Shown here in pieces: positions 9,228 through 18,667 of a stretch of 64,000 bases of DNA. The position numbers and the translations under genes are program-made. The notes below the pieces were generated by a model, which saw only the letters and a program-made list of their open reading frames with translations, did not search any database and was not told where the DNA came from. The stretch's first letter is position 1. Each line of letters opens with the position of its first letter. The stretch comes from Roseiconus lacunae (GTDB taxonomy: Bacteria; Planctomycetota; Planctomycetia; Pirellulales; Pirellulaceae): the NCBI RefSeq assembly GCF_008312935.1, contig NZ_VSZO01000009.1:1-64000 (forward strand), read 5' to 3'.

Positions 9228-9531
9228 GGTGACATCTCCCCTCGTCGTTTCCGCTGCGTTAGCGCCGCTGCGACGCTCCCTTCGTTTTTGCGTACGCCAG
9301 TTTATAAACCGCAGCAGCGTTGAGATGAAGGACACGCGATCGACGAGGCAGACAACGCCCGGAAAAACTTCCAAACATTGTTCAGCTCGTCGAAAAACAA
9401 GCACTTCGTTTCATATGCGGGAGCGGCGGACGTACAAACGACCGGGAAGAGTGCCATTTCCGGGCCTGAAAGCCCGACTTTCCCGATGGGCAAGTACAAT
9501 GACTTAAGCCGAATGATTCGTATTCAACTGC
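9228..9531. other. Intergenic region upstream of upp
   Basis: 304 bases between the stop of the MMPL transporter gene side and upp. It contains a small perfect hairpin (CGGGC at 9461-9465 pairing with GCCCG at 9472-9476) and most of the second copy of the 39-bp repeat. No convincing gene was seen. The upp promoter should lie here but I cannot place it. Confidence 0.4.
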
Positions 9532-9536
9532 TTAGC
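9498..9536. repeat. 39-bp dispersed repeat, copy 2
   Basis: Second copy of the sequence at 56-94, differing at three positions by eye. The TAA stop codon of the MMPL transporter gene (9532-9534, minus strand) lies inside it, so the repeat supplies the last codon and stop of that gene or was inserted exactly at its end. Confidence 0.6.
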
Positions 9537-12500
9537 GACCTTTCATTCGGTGCGGTTTGTCGGTTCGCATCGTTGGCGCGTGAATCTTGAGATGCGGCAA
9601 CGACTCTTTGTCAATCGGTTGGTCGCCATCTACTTCCTGGTCTCCCCCCGGCGATGTCGGCGGGTCGTCGCTGCCTTCCTGATAGATCGCGACCGCATCA
9701 CGTGAGTTCACACCATCGGGTGCATCTCCGGGGCTCGACGGCGAATCGATATCGGCAGGCAATTGACCGAAGGGCTCTTCTCCCGGCTGAGGCGTGCTGT
9801 CGCTGGCACCCACCCGAGGCTTGAAGAACTTTCCTAGCGGCCCGGCTAACAACGCCGGCAACAAGATCAAGTCACCAATCAATGCGGCGAACAGCAAGAT
9901 CAACATCAGCGTGCCAAATCGCTGTGTCGGCGTGAAGGTAGACAAAGCGAAGACGAACAAACCTAAACCGCCGACGATGGTGGTCTGCGTCATTGCCGGT
10001 CCCACCCGCCGGTACGTCATCTCGACTGCTTTCAAACGATCGTAGCCCTTATCAAGAAAAGCTCGGAACCAGCTCAGGAAGTGGATCGTGTCATCAACAG
10101 CGACCCCCATCGCAACCGACGCCGTCATCATGGTTCCGATGTCAACCAAGCTGCCAAGGTGCCCCATGCATCCGAAAATCAAGAGAACCGGGAACATATT
10201 CGGAATCATGGAGATCGCACCGGACATGAATCCGCTGAACGCATTGCGAGGCCGGAGGAACCGCACGGGGTCACTCGCCGGATTGAGCAGAACGACCATC
10301 ACGATCGCAATTAACACGAACGCCATCGCGATCGACTCGACTAAGCTGCCCAATAGAGTTCGTTGGGCCTTGTAGACGACTGGGACGACGCCGGTGTAAA
10401 TCACTTCCATCGCCCCGGCACCTTCGCTGGCCGGAATCCGATCGTCAACTAACCCGTGCGTGATTGTCTTGTGAAAAATTTCGCTTCCATCGACCAGCGC
10501 ATCTGCATTGGAAAGCTCTGCCGTGGGCGCGTCTGCTTCGCCGACCCAGACCATCACGTCCGAGATACCGACGACCTTATCCCATAGCTCTCCGCCGATT
10601 TCGATCGGTTTTTCACTCGAATTCGGGTCGAACCACTTTGGCTCTGGGATCCGCTCGCCTCGCAATAGCTCTTCGAGTACCGAAAGGTAGATCTGGTGCG
10701 TTAGGATTTTTGTTCGCGATTCACCAGTCTCATCATTCGGTTCTTGCTCGATCATGGTCGTCTGGTTCAGGGGAGCCGGTTTGGCTGCTCCCATCATGAC
10801 AACAATCGGCTTTTTCTTGTTGCTAACCTGTCCGGATTCGATCGCCGCGAGAATCGCATCACGGGTATCGTAAGCCCTCAAAACCGGTTCGACCGATGTG
10901 CGCAACGTTTCGATGAATTGACCATAGTCGACATCGGAAAGGGCACTGACGCGTAAACTAATCCGCCACAGTTCGCTGCCTTCCATCGGGCCGTACTGCT
11001 CAAGGCGAACGTAATCGTTGGCCAACAACTCATCGCGCCCGGCGGTCAGTTCTTTGACAAACTGTGACCGCACCGGGCTCCAACTATTCGTGACATCCGG
11101 CAGCGGCTTGAGAAACGTGTTTACCGCCGTCGCCGAACCGACGATTCCCATTCCGGGTTCGCCCAAGGTCTGATGAACGACATGATTGATTCGCGCGACC
11201 GCTTCGACGCGTTCCAAAATATCAAGCGGAACCGAAGTGGCTTCACCGGGAGCCTCCGCGACTTCGGTTGCCTTTCCATCGACCGATGCGAGTTGCGATT
11301 GATGCGACGGTGGGACTCGAAGCACGAGTTCCATCGGAACAAGCTTGCCAAAGTTCTTTTCCAACCAAGCGTAATCTCGAATGATCCGAGCGTCCTCGTC
11401 GAACAGCTTTAACAACTGCACCGATGTTTTAATCTTTGACAAGCCAAGCGAAGCGCCGCCCAAGACCAACAAGCAAGCGGCGGTGACCCACCAATGCCGT
11501 CGGCAAATCCAAGCACCGACCGCGGCCCATTGATCGGACAACCACGATTCGCCGGACTCGGTTTGCTTGGGCTGTGACCTAGGTGCCTTTGATTCCGTCA
11601 CAAAGGTCTGCAAGGCGGCCGGAAGGTACGTGAACAAAATCGCCAACGTCGCGATCACACCGATCGCTGCGTAGAAACCAAAGTTACTGATCGGCGCGAG
11701 ATTACTTGTGTAAAGCGACCCCAAACCGATCGCCGTCGTCAGTGCGGCCAACGTACACGGGAACGCGGCGTGGCGGATCGCTCTGCCGGCGGCCCCGCGT
11801 CGGCCCCCGCTGCGAACCTCATCACGATAATAGTTGACCACGTGAATCGCGCCGGAGAGCCCAAGTACATACACCAGCGACGGCATACTCATCAGGACCG
11901 CATCGACACGCCCCCCAGTCCAACCGACGAACGCCATACTCAGCATCGCGGCGGCCCCACCGACGATGAACACCATCAGTGTGATTTTGAAGCTGGTGAA
12001 ACAAAGGTACGACAACAAGACACCCACAAAGATGCTGTAGCCGACCAATCGGACCAACGTAATGGTGCCCTCTTCGTCGATCGCGATGTTGTCGACCGGC
12101 GGGCCACCGAGCCGCAGCGGTGGCAACCCGGCGACCGATTCGACCTCGGGCTGATTGAACGGAGGAGGCGCGACCGAAGGCGGCGACGCAGCTTTGACGC
12201 CGGAGTCTTCAGCCAATTGCAACAACCGACCACGTGGGCCACCCAACACTCCGCGTCCTAACGCATAGGCGAGGTTGTCCTGGGCCGCATCGGTCAGCGT
12301 GATCAACAAACACGTTTGCCGAGGCGGCGGGGGTAGTTCGGCGGCGTCAAAAACGGCATACCAAGCGTCCGTCTGGACATTAGTTTCCGCCTTGGCGAGT
12401 TGATCAAGATCGCCGCCGAATCGTTGGTCCGCGAAATCTTTCAATGTGGTTTCGACAACCGTCGCAAAATTTTCCGGGATCGCGTCCTGTTGGTCATCTG

Positions 12501-13392
12501 CGATGACACGACGAAATTCCTCGGCCGTCCAAGTAAATCCTTCCGGAACGGCGGGCGCAAAGAGCGAACCGGTTAATCGCTCCATCGCCCGTCGCCGAGC
12601 GACAATTGGGCGACGCGATGGATCGGTCAGATCAACCGGCCATAGCAAACCACCTTCCTTTGACAGTTCTTTGACCAGCGACACGCCTGTCTGGACGGTC
12701 CGGAACATCGGCGCGCAAACCAACGTCGGATCATTGTGGAACGGATTCGCGTGATCGTCTTTCGTCTCGGCCCCGAATGCGGCGATGAATGTCCCGCTAA
12801 GCTCGAATTGATTCAGCGTACGCTTGATTTCGCGTCCAAGTGCTGCGGGTCCGTTAGATGCTTCGTCCCAGCGAAACAGCCGGCCATCGGGGGTGATGTA
12901 ATAATGTTTTCCATCGGCAGTGACGAGCCACTTTTCGTTCTTGCCACCCCAGTTGTTCAACTCGCGAGACGCGGGCAGTAACCCCAAGCGAACGCCAAGT
13001 TCCTTCGCACGCCGATAATCTTCGGCAAGCTTTGGATCCTTGATATGCTCGGCCGGATCGCTTTGACTGCTCTCGCGTTCTAGCTTTGACGCCAACAAGC
13101 GCAGTCGCTGGTCATCTTCGGTACATCCAGGCCACGTCGCAATGACAAAGCTCTCGCCAATGAAATGCTTGGCGAACCACGACAACTCGGACGTTTCGAC
13201 GAAGTCAGATGGTAGCCAATCCTTGACGTCGTTTTCCTTCGATTTCAGACTCAATCGTGCCGATCGGAACGCGAACGGCATCATGAAGAAGAACAAAAAC
13301 AAAATCACCAGCGACCACGATAGGCCGAGGATTGATCGGCGTTCCAGCAACGGCGGTTCCGCCTGGCCGCGCTTACGCTGGGAGGTTTGCAT
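9532..13392 (-). CDS. MMPL/RND superfamily transporter, very large
   Basis: A 1286-residue RND-superfamily transporter with the twofold MMPL layout: one transmembrane helix (about 22-43), a large extracytoplasmic domain to about 440, five helices (about 445-600, including LVGYSIFVGVLLSYLCF and a sterol-sensing-like bundle), a seventh helix near 635-655, a second extracytoplasmic domain to about 1010, then five helices ending near 1190. TM4-like segment GLSGAIHVVNYYRDE and its C-terminal counterpart AVDDTIHFLSWFRAFLDKG carry the acidic/His residues typical of the proton-relay region. A hydrophilic Pro/Asp/Gly-rich cytoplasmic tail of about 95 residues closes the protein. It is a solitary gene with no adaptor next to it, so hopanoid, lipid or hydrophobic-compound export is a guess by family. 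Confidence 0.88.
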   Translation of the reverse strand: MQTSQRKRGQAEPPLLERRSILGLSWSLVILFLFFFMMPFAFRSARLSLKSKENDVKDWLPSDFVETSELSWFAKHFIGESFVIATWPGCTEDDQRLRLLASKLERESSQSDPAEHIKDPKLAEDYRRAKELGVRLGLLPASRELNNWGGKNEKWLVTADGKHYYITPDGRLFRWDEASNGPAALGREIKRTLNQFELSGTFIAAFGAETKDDHANPFHNDPTLVCAPMFRTVQTGVSLVKELSKEGGLLWPVDLTDPSRRPIVARRRAMERLTGSLFAPAVPEGFTWTAEEFRRVIADDQQDAIPENFATVVETTLKDFADQRFGGDLDQLAKAETNVQTDAWYAVFDAAELPPPPRQTCLLITLTDAAQDNLAYALGRGVLGGPRGRLLQLAEDSGVKAASPPSVAPPPFNQPEVESVAGLPPLRLGGPPVDNIAIDEEGTITLVRLVGYSIFVGVLLSYLCFTSFKITLMVFIVGGAAAMLSMAFVGWTGGRVDAVLMSMPSLVYVLGLSGAIHVVNYYRDEVRSGGRRGAAGRAIRHAAFPCTLAALTTAIGLGSLYTSNLAPISNFGFYAAIGVIATLAILFTYLPAALQTFVTESKAPRSQPKQTESGESWLSDQWAAVGAWICRRHWWVTAACLLVLGGASLGLSKIKTSVQLLKLFDEDARIIRDYAWLEKNFGKLVPMELVLRVPPSHQSQLASVDGKATEVAEAPGEATSVPLDILERVEAVARINHVVHQTLGEPGMGIVGSATAVNTFLKPLPDVTNSWSPVRSQFVKELTAGRDELLANDYVRLEQYGPMEGSELWRISLRVSALSDVDYGQFIETLRTSVEPVLRAYDTRDAILAAIESGQVSNKKKPIVVMMGAAKPAPLNQTTMIEQEPNDETGESRTKILTHQIYLSVLEELLRGERIPEPKWFDPNSSEKPIEIGGELWDKVVGISDVMVWVGEADAPTAELSNADALVDGSEIFHKTITHGLVDDRIPASEGAGAMEVIYTGVVPVVYKAQRTLLGSLVESIAMAFVLIAIVMVVLLNPASDPVRFLRPRNAFSGFMSGAISMIPNMFPVLLIFGCMGHLGSLVDIGTMMTASVAMGVAVDDTIHFLSWFRAFLDKGYDRLKAVEMTYRRVGPAMTQTTIVGGLGLFVFALSTFTPTQRFGTLMLILLFAALIGDLILLPALLAGPLGKFFKPRVGASDSTPQPGEEPFGQLPADIDSPSSPGDAPDGVNSRDAVAIYQEGSDDPPTSPGGDQEVDGDQPIDKESLPHLKIHAPTMRTDKPHRMKGR

Positions 13393-13829
13393 GCTGATTC
13401 AACGCGAAGGATGGATGATAAATAAGGCGTAGTGCCATTGTTTGTCCGACTTTGTGCCCGATCCACGCACAGCAATTGCGATGCCAGATCCGACGGCAGC
13501 AACACCGCCCCGTTTGTCCCGATCGCCCCGTTAACTCGGAAGCATCCGCCGACGCAAACCACAGAACGCATCGAAGGTAGCCTGAGATGCTCCCGGAGGC
13601 AGACAAACGACCGTGTTCACGATCGAATGCGATTGATGACACAGAACGAACTGAACGGTGGGCTATTTGAACGCAAAAATACAGGCCCAGCCGCCAGAGG
13701 TCTACTTCAAAGCCGACTCATTCGCATAGACGCGGCGCTATAAATGGACACAAAGTCGGGTGGGGAAAGCTTTTCGGTCACCGCGGACGGCTTGATCCGG
13801 ACCGCACTGCCCCCCTCCAGAGAGCAGAC
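13393..13829. other. Intergenic region without a recognisable gene
   Basis: 437 bases between the MMPL gene start (minus strand) and the stop of the RND pump gene (minus strand). Short open frames here have no signal peptide, start-site support or recognisable motif. It should contain the promoter of the MMPL gene and the 3' end of the efflux operon transcript; I could not identify a convincing terminator. Confidence 0.4.
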
Positions 13830-16800
13830 TCAGGATGCGAGCGCGGAACCCAGCGGTCGCGAATCGTCGGCAACCAGTCGTTTCGTCATGCCCTGTCGCT
13901 GCTTCTGGGCCTCGACCAACTGAAACACTGCGGGAACAAAACACAATGCCAGTAACGTCGCGCCGCTGACCCCGCCGGCGATTGCGATTGCGAGCGGAGG
14001 CCAGAATTCTCCCCCATCGACAATCAGCGGCATGAATCCGGCGATCGTGGTCAACGTCGTCGCGACGACGTGACGGGTACAATGCATCACGACGTCGACC
14101 GTCTTTCCGACCGTCAACCAGCCCTCTTGCGATGCCTGTTGCAGGGCCGCCAAGACCACGATCGAATCATTGATCGCGACGCCGACCAGCCCCATGATGC
14201 CGATGATCGCCATGAAGCCAAACGGATAACCCCCGCCCCACAAACCAATCATCCCCAAGCCGCAACTGAAGACGGCTACCGCCAAGATCGTCGCCGCATA
14301 CCGAAACGATCCGAACGAAAGCACTAGCGAAGCAACCATCAAAACGATCAACACTCCCGTGTTCGCCATCAGTTGCCCGACCGCGTCATTACGCTGAGAT
14401 GCTTCTCCACCATATTCGATTGAATACCCCGCAGGCAGCTCAAACCCCACTTGTTTCAAGTTGTCCTGAAAACGCTCCAACGAAACCGACGGAAGCGTCC
14501 CGGCCCTTAAAAATCCGGAGATCAAGTTCATCCGCCTCCGGTTCATGCGTGGAATCACCGCGACCTCGTTTGCAAGCGAAACGTCGACGACGCTTTCGAT
14601 CGGAATGCGTTCCCCGCCGGTGGTGCCAAGTTGAAGCGAATGAATCGCTTGAAGCCGACTTCGATCTTGTTCACGTACACGAACCACCACAGGAATCCGC
14701 TCGGTGTCTTCAAGGACCGATCCCGCTTCGACCCCTTCGAGCAAACCGAACAACTGCCGAGAAATCCCTTCCGGCCCAAGCCCCGCCAAACGAGCTTCCG
14801 TCTGCCGTACGTCGAATGAGACCGTCGCCAAGGTTTCGTTCAACTGAGCCTTCGTATGAATCACGTCAGGTGCGCGGGCGAGTGCAAGGCGGACCTCATC
14901 CCCCAATTCAGCCAAACGCTCCAAATCTGGACCGAACAATCGAATTTCGATCGGAGCATCGAAGGGTGGACCTTGCTCAAGCTGACGCACCAGCACACGA
15001 GCCTCGGGAAGCAAGCGATCTGCGCGAGCCTGCAGGGTCTGCAATACTTCGCGCATCCCTTCGATCGATTCCATCCGAACGATCGCGTTGGCAAAATTAG
15101 GTACCCCACGGCGATTCCCAATGACGTTGTAATAAAATGTTGGGGCGCTTTCGCCGAAGTACCAACTGACATGCAATGCACCGGCTTGCCTCAACAATTC
15201 GCTTAAGCGATCGGCTGCACGTTCGGTCGCTGCGAGCGATGCGTCGACAGGTAATTCGAGTTGGATATGAAACTGATCGCGGTCGGCTGGAGGAAAGAAT
15301 TGCTCCGGCAACCGAGTCGCGACGTAAAACCCAATCACCGGCAACACCAAACTGACCAATAAAGCACGCGTCGGTTTGGTGAGCAGCCAATCAAGCACTT
15401 GGCGATAGCGATGCGCCATCCGGCGACTAGTGAAACCATAGCGAACCCACCGCCGTAGCGTTCCGACCGGCTGCGTCGATTCCCCGACCGAGAAGGCTGC
15501 GAAACGAGCCGCGAATACGGGGATAATGGTCAACGCGAAAAACAGCGATGCCGTGATCGCCAAAATAACACTGACGGCGATCGACCCGACGAACTCGCCG
15601 GCGTTCCCAGGCATCATCGCCAACGGGGCGAACGCCAGCATCGTCGTCACCGTCGAACCGGTCAAAGGCAATGCTAAATGCCGTACCATCTCGCCGACCG
15701 CACGAATGCGTGACTTGCCGGACTTGATCGCCGCGGTGACCTCGTCGACCGCGACGATCGCATTGTCGATTAACAATCCCAGGGCAATAATCAACCCCGT
15801 TACCGACATTTGGTGAATCGGTATTTCGAGGACTCGTAATCCGAACAACACCGTCAACATCGAAAGCGGCAAAGCGGCGGCGACGACGATCGCACTGCGC
15901 CATCCCATTAAGAAAAACACGACGGCCATCACCGCGATGACACCGATCACCAAATTTGTCGTCAGTGACCCAAGTCGCGCCGACACGTACCGGCTTTGAT
16001 CCAACGAGATCGACACGCCAATTCCGGCGGGCAACTCCTGTTGAAAGGCGGCAATGACCTGCTCGGCTTTCGGACGCCAAATATCCAGTCGCTCTAGCGG
16101 TCGCACCATCACTCCCAAGCTGACGGCGGGCTTGCCATCGACCTTCGCCATCCGTGACAGCGGACTCGGTACGCCCCTGGTGATTGTCGCCAAATCAGAC
16201 AATCGAATGAGCTCGCCGTCCGCCCCGACTCGGACCATCGTCTCGCCAATCCGATCGCTCTGCTCAAACTGATTCGCCATTTCCAACACGACGTTTTGAT
16301 CGCCGGTTCGCAGGACCCCGGCGGCATTTTTCGCGTCAAACTGCCCCAACGCAACCGCAACGTCGCGGGCGTCCAGGCCCAGATCAGCGACCAAATCCGG
16401 ATCAAGCTCAATCGTGATTTGCTCACCCGGATCGGCAAAGCGGTCGACGATCTCAGTCCCCTTCACTGCTTGCAACCCATCTTCGAGGTGTTTGGCATAC
16501 CGCCGAAGCACACTCCAAGGCGGCGGCTCGGTGCGTTCCCAACACACTTCAATGATCATCGCATACGCTCGAACCTTTAGCTCATCGAACACCGGACGCT
16601 GAGATTCGACAGGTAGTGCAGGTAACACATCGTTGACCTTCGATCGCACCTCGCTCCACACTTCGTCCGTCTCGATCACCTCCTCACGAAGTTCGATCTG
16701 AATCGTGCTGATTCCAGGGCGACTTTCGCTGGTGATCTTTTTGATCTCTTCCACCTCCTGTAGCCTGTCTTCGATCGGCTCGGTTAGCAGTACCTCCACG

Positions 16801-16994
16801 CGTTTGGCATCCGCTCCCGGCATACGTGTGGAAATCAATGCCGCCCGCTGCCCGATGACGGGATCTTCCATCCGCGGCAATATCGCGTAGGAAGTCAGTC
16901 CGGCAACAACGACCAAACCGATCACGAGCATCAATGCACGCGGATGTCGATAAAACAAAGTTGTGATACGCCCCGGACGCCCCGATCGACTCAT
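13830..16994 (-). CDS. RND efflux pump inner-membrane transporter (AcrB/HAE family)
   Basis: A 1054-residue proton-driven RND permease of the usual AcrB length. Visible features: N-terminal helix (ALMLVIGLVVVAGLTSYAIL), GADAKRVEVLLTEPIEDRLQ of the first porter domain, the TM4 motif GLLIDNAIVAVDEV in which the first proton-relay Asp is kept and the second is Asn, TGSTVTTMLAFAPL, and the C-terminal repeat with AINDSIVVLAALQQA. The C-terminal helices end with ATLLALCFVPAVFQLVEAQK. It starts two bases after the stop of the adaptor gene, so translation is probably coupled. No outer-membrane factor gene is nearby. Substrate unknown. Confidence 0.93.
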   Translation of the reverse strand: MSRSGRPGRITTLFYRHPRALMLVIGLVVVAGLTSYAILPRMEDPVIGQRAALISTRMPGADAKRVEVLLTEPIEDRLQEVEEIKKITSESRPGISTIQIELREEVIETDEVWSEVRSKVNDVLPALPVESQRPVFDELKVRAYAMIIEVCWERTEPPPWSVLRRYAKHLEDGLQAVKGTEIVDRFADPGEQITIELDPDLVADLGLDARDVAVALGQFDAKNAAGVLRTGDQNVVLEMANQFEQSDRIGETMVRVGADGELIRLSDLATITRGVPSPLSRMAKVDGKPAVSLGVMVRPLERLDIWRPKAEQVIAAFQQELPAGIGVSISLDQSRYVSARLGSLTTNLVIGVIAVMAVVFFLMGWRSAIVVAAALPLSMLTVLFGLRVLEIPIHQMSVTGLIIALGLLIDNAIVAVDEVTAAIKSGKSRIRAVGEMVRHLALPLTGSTVTTMLAFAPLAMMPGNAGEFVGSIAVSVILAITASLFFALTIIPVFAARFAAFSVGESTQPVGTLRRWVRYGFTSRRMAHRYRQVLDWLLTKPTRALLVSLVLPVIGFYVATRLPEQFFPPADRDQFHIQLELPVDASLAATERAADRLSELLRQAGALHVSWYFGESAPTFYYNVIGNRRGVPNFANAIVRMESIEGMREVLQTLQARADRLLPEARVLVRQLEQGPPFDAPIEIRLFGPDLERLAELGDEVRLALARAPDVIHTKAQLNETLATVSFDVRQTEARLAGLGPEGISRQLFGLLEGVEAGSVLEDTERIPVVVRVREQDRSRLQAIHSLQLGTTGGERIPIESVVDVSLANEVAVIPRMNRRRMNLISGFLRAGTLPSVSLERFQDNLKQVGFELPAGYSIEYGGEASQRNDAVGQLMANTGVLIVLMVASLVLSFGSFRYAATILAVAVFSCGLGMIGLWGGGYPFGFMAIIGIMGLVGVAINDSIVVLAALQQASQEGWLTVGKTVDVVMHCTRHVVATTLTTIAGFMPLIVDGGEFWPPLAIAIAGGVSGATLLALCFVPAVFQLVEAQKQRQGMTKRLVADDSRPLGSALAS

Positions 16995-16996
16995 CG

Positions 16997-18667
16997 TTAG
17001 ATCTCCTCGACCGAACGATACCTGTGCGATGCACCTTCATCGCGTCCACTGAACTCGGCGTTCAAATCCGAAAGACCGTTCAGCTCGGTTTCTTGAACGA
17101 CGGGCAACACTTTTAAACCCGGGACGATCCGATGAAGCCCCTCGGAGACGACGCCATCGCCCGGGCGAATCATGCCTTGCACCAAAACGTAGGCGCCGTC
17201 GGTTTTCAATACTTCCACCGCACGCCGCTCGCACACAATCCCGGGATCGCCGTTTTCGTTCGAACCAGCAATTGTGTTTTGACGTCCCGAATGGTCCTCG
17301 GCTGTGGCCTCATCATGTCCCCGCTCGGCAAGCGTAGATACCTTCGATGCCCGCATCTCCAGTTCGCTTCGACCGACCAACTGATCTGCCGGAATCACAA
17401 TCGCCATCCAAAGCCCACGCGTGCCTCGGACCAAAGCCGAAGTGGGCAACCATAAACCGTCGCTACTGGAGTCGCCCAGAAATCCCATCTGGCTCGATCG
17501 TTCGATCGCGTCTCGCTTCCCCGCGAGCTGATTTCCTCCCGATTTCCGCGACACCTCTCGTTCCGGCGGAATTAACTCGACGACTTCGCCGGCGACCCAA
17601 CCGTGTGACTTCAGTTGCTCCCATGCGATCTCTTGGGCTTCGCCCTCTACTCGTTTCGATGGCGGCAACAACAACGATGCATAGACGACGCGGGTCCGAG
17701 TGTCGCGGCGTACATTCGGTTCAACGCGTTTAATAACAGCCGCTCTGGTCTCGCCGGCCAGTCGCAACTTGACCGGATCATCGGGACGTAAGAAAGCGGC
17801 GACCGATGGTGGCAGCCCGACCTGAGCTTCAAAATCATGGCTGAGTAGCTCCAGCACGGGCGTTCCCGACGAGATCACCGCCCCTTCATCGATCATCCGT
17901 CGCGCAACGACACCGTCATAAGGGGCAACGATCTTCGAGTCGTCGCGTTGCGTTTGGATCTCTTGCAATTGAGCGCGAATTGCATCGCACTGCGCCTGCT
18001 GTGCAGCGATTTGCTCCCGACGCGTGCCTTCACGAAGTTCACCCAACTCTGCCTGTGCGGCGGCCAAACGGTTTTGTTCGGCTTGCAAACCGAACCGCGC
18101 CGCATCGAAGTCTGACTGACTGGTTGCCAACCGATCGACAAGTTTTTCTTGCCGCCGCGATTGAATCTCCGCCAGTTTCACCCGAGATTCTGATTCACTC
18201 ACCCTCGCTTCGGCGGCAGCGATCACCTGGGGACGCGGGCCGGCGATCAGTTCGTCTAGCTTGGCCTGTGACGATGCTAGTTCACTTTTAATCCGGGCTT
18301 CAGTCGCATCGAGTTCGGCCTCGTCCAAGCCGGCAAGTGTTTGACCTTGCCGCACGACGACGCCTTCTTCGACAAACACGTCTTGGACGCGACCGTCACG
18401 TTTGAACCCCAAAACACTTTGCTTCGAAGGGGCAAGCAAACCGGCATAGCTGGTGGTCATTTCGGGAGGACGCAGGGTCCCCGCGATCACCACGCTAACT
18501 GGCAAGGCCTTTGCCGAAAGTGCCCCCATGCCATCCGCGCGTTTTTCATTCGCCGATGTCTCGGCGCTCTTATCGCCCTCCCGTTCAAACCATCCTCTGC
18601 TGACGCCCCAGCCGACAAGTACCGCCACGCAGAAACCGACGACAAGGATTCGCATGGACCGACTCAT
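16997..18667 (-). CDS. RND efflux periplasmic adaptor (HlyD/membrane fusion family)
   Basis: A 556-residue membrane fusion protein that would link the RND pump to an outer-membrane channel. An N-terminal signal-anchor (VVGFCVAVLVGWGV) is followed by the first half of the lipoyl-like domain (GFKRDGRVQDVFVEEGVVVR), a long alpha-helical hairpin rich in Ala/Glu/Gln (about 110-235), the second lipoyl half (KIVAPYDGVVARRMIDEGAV) and beta-barrel and membrane-proximal domains. It is longer than AcrA (about 400), with extra sequence around 380-500. Its ATG overlaps the stop of the tetR gene (ATGA, 18664-18667), so the three genes are one translationally coupled operon. Confidence 0.92.
   Translation of the reverse strand: MSRSMRILVVGFCVAVLVGWGVSRGWFEREGDKSAETSANEKRADGMGALSAKALPVSVVIAGTLRPPEMTTSYAGLLAPSKQSVLGFKRDGRVQDVFVEEGVVVRQGQTLAGLDEAELDATEARIKSELASSQAKLDELIAGPRPQVIAAAEARVSESESRVKLAEIQSRRQEKLVDRLATSQSDFDAARFGLQAEQNRLAAAQAELGELREGTRREQIAAQQAQCDAIRAQLQEIQTQRDDSKIVAPYDGVVARRMIDEGAVISSGTPVLELLSHDFEAQVGLPPSVAAFLRPDDPVKLRLAGETRAAVIKRVEPNVRRDTRTRVVYASLLLPPSKRVEGEAQEIAWEQLKSHGWVAGEVVELIPPEREVSRKSGGNQLAGKRDAIERSSQMGFLGDSSSDGLWLPTSALVRGTRGLWMAIVIPADQLVGRSELEMRASKVSTLAERGHDEATAEDHSGRQNTIAGSNENGDPGIVCERRAVEVLKTDGAYVLVQGMIRPGDGVVSEGLHRIVPGLKVLPVVQETELNGLSDLNAEFSGRDEGASHRYRSVEEI

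Noticed and set aside
14399-15100. A 233-codon plus-strand frame antisense to the RND pump
   Set aside because: Arg/Pro/Ser-rich composition with no motif, entirely inside a good gene.
15427-16080. A 217-codon minus-strand frame inside the RND pump gene
   Set aside because: It is in another frame of a confidently assigned gene and is rich in Arg/Gly/Asp without any domain-like pattern.
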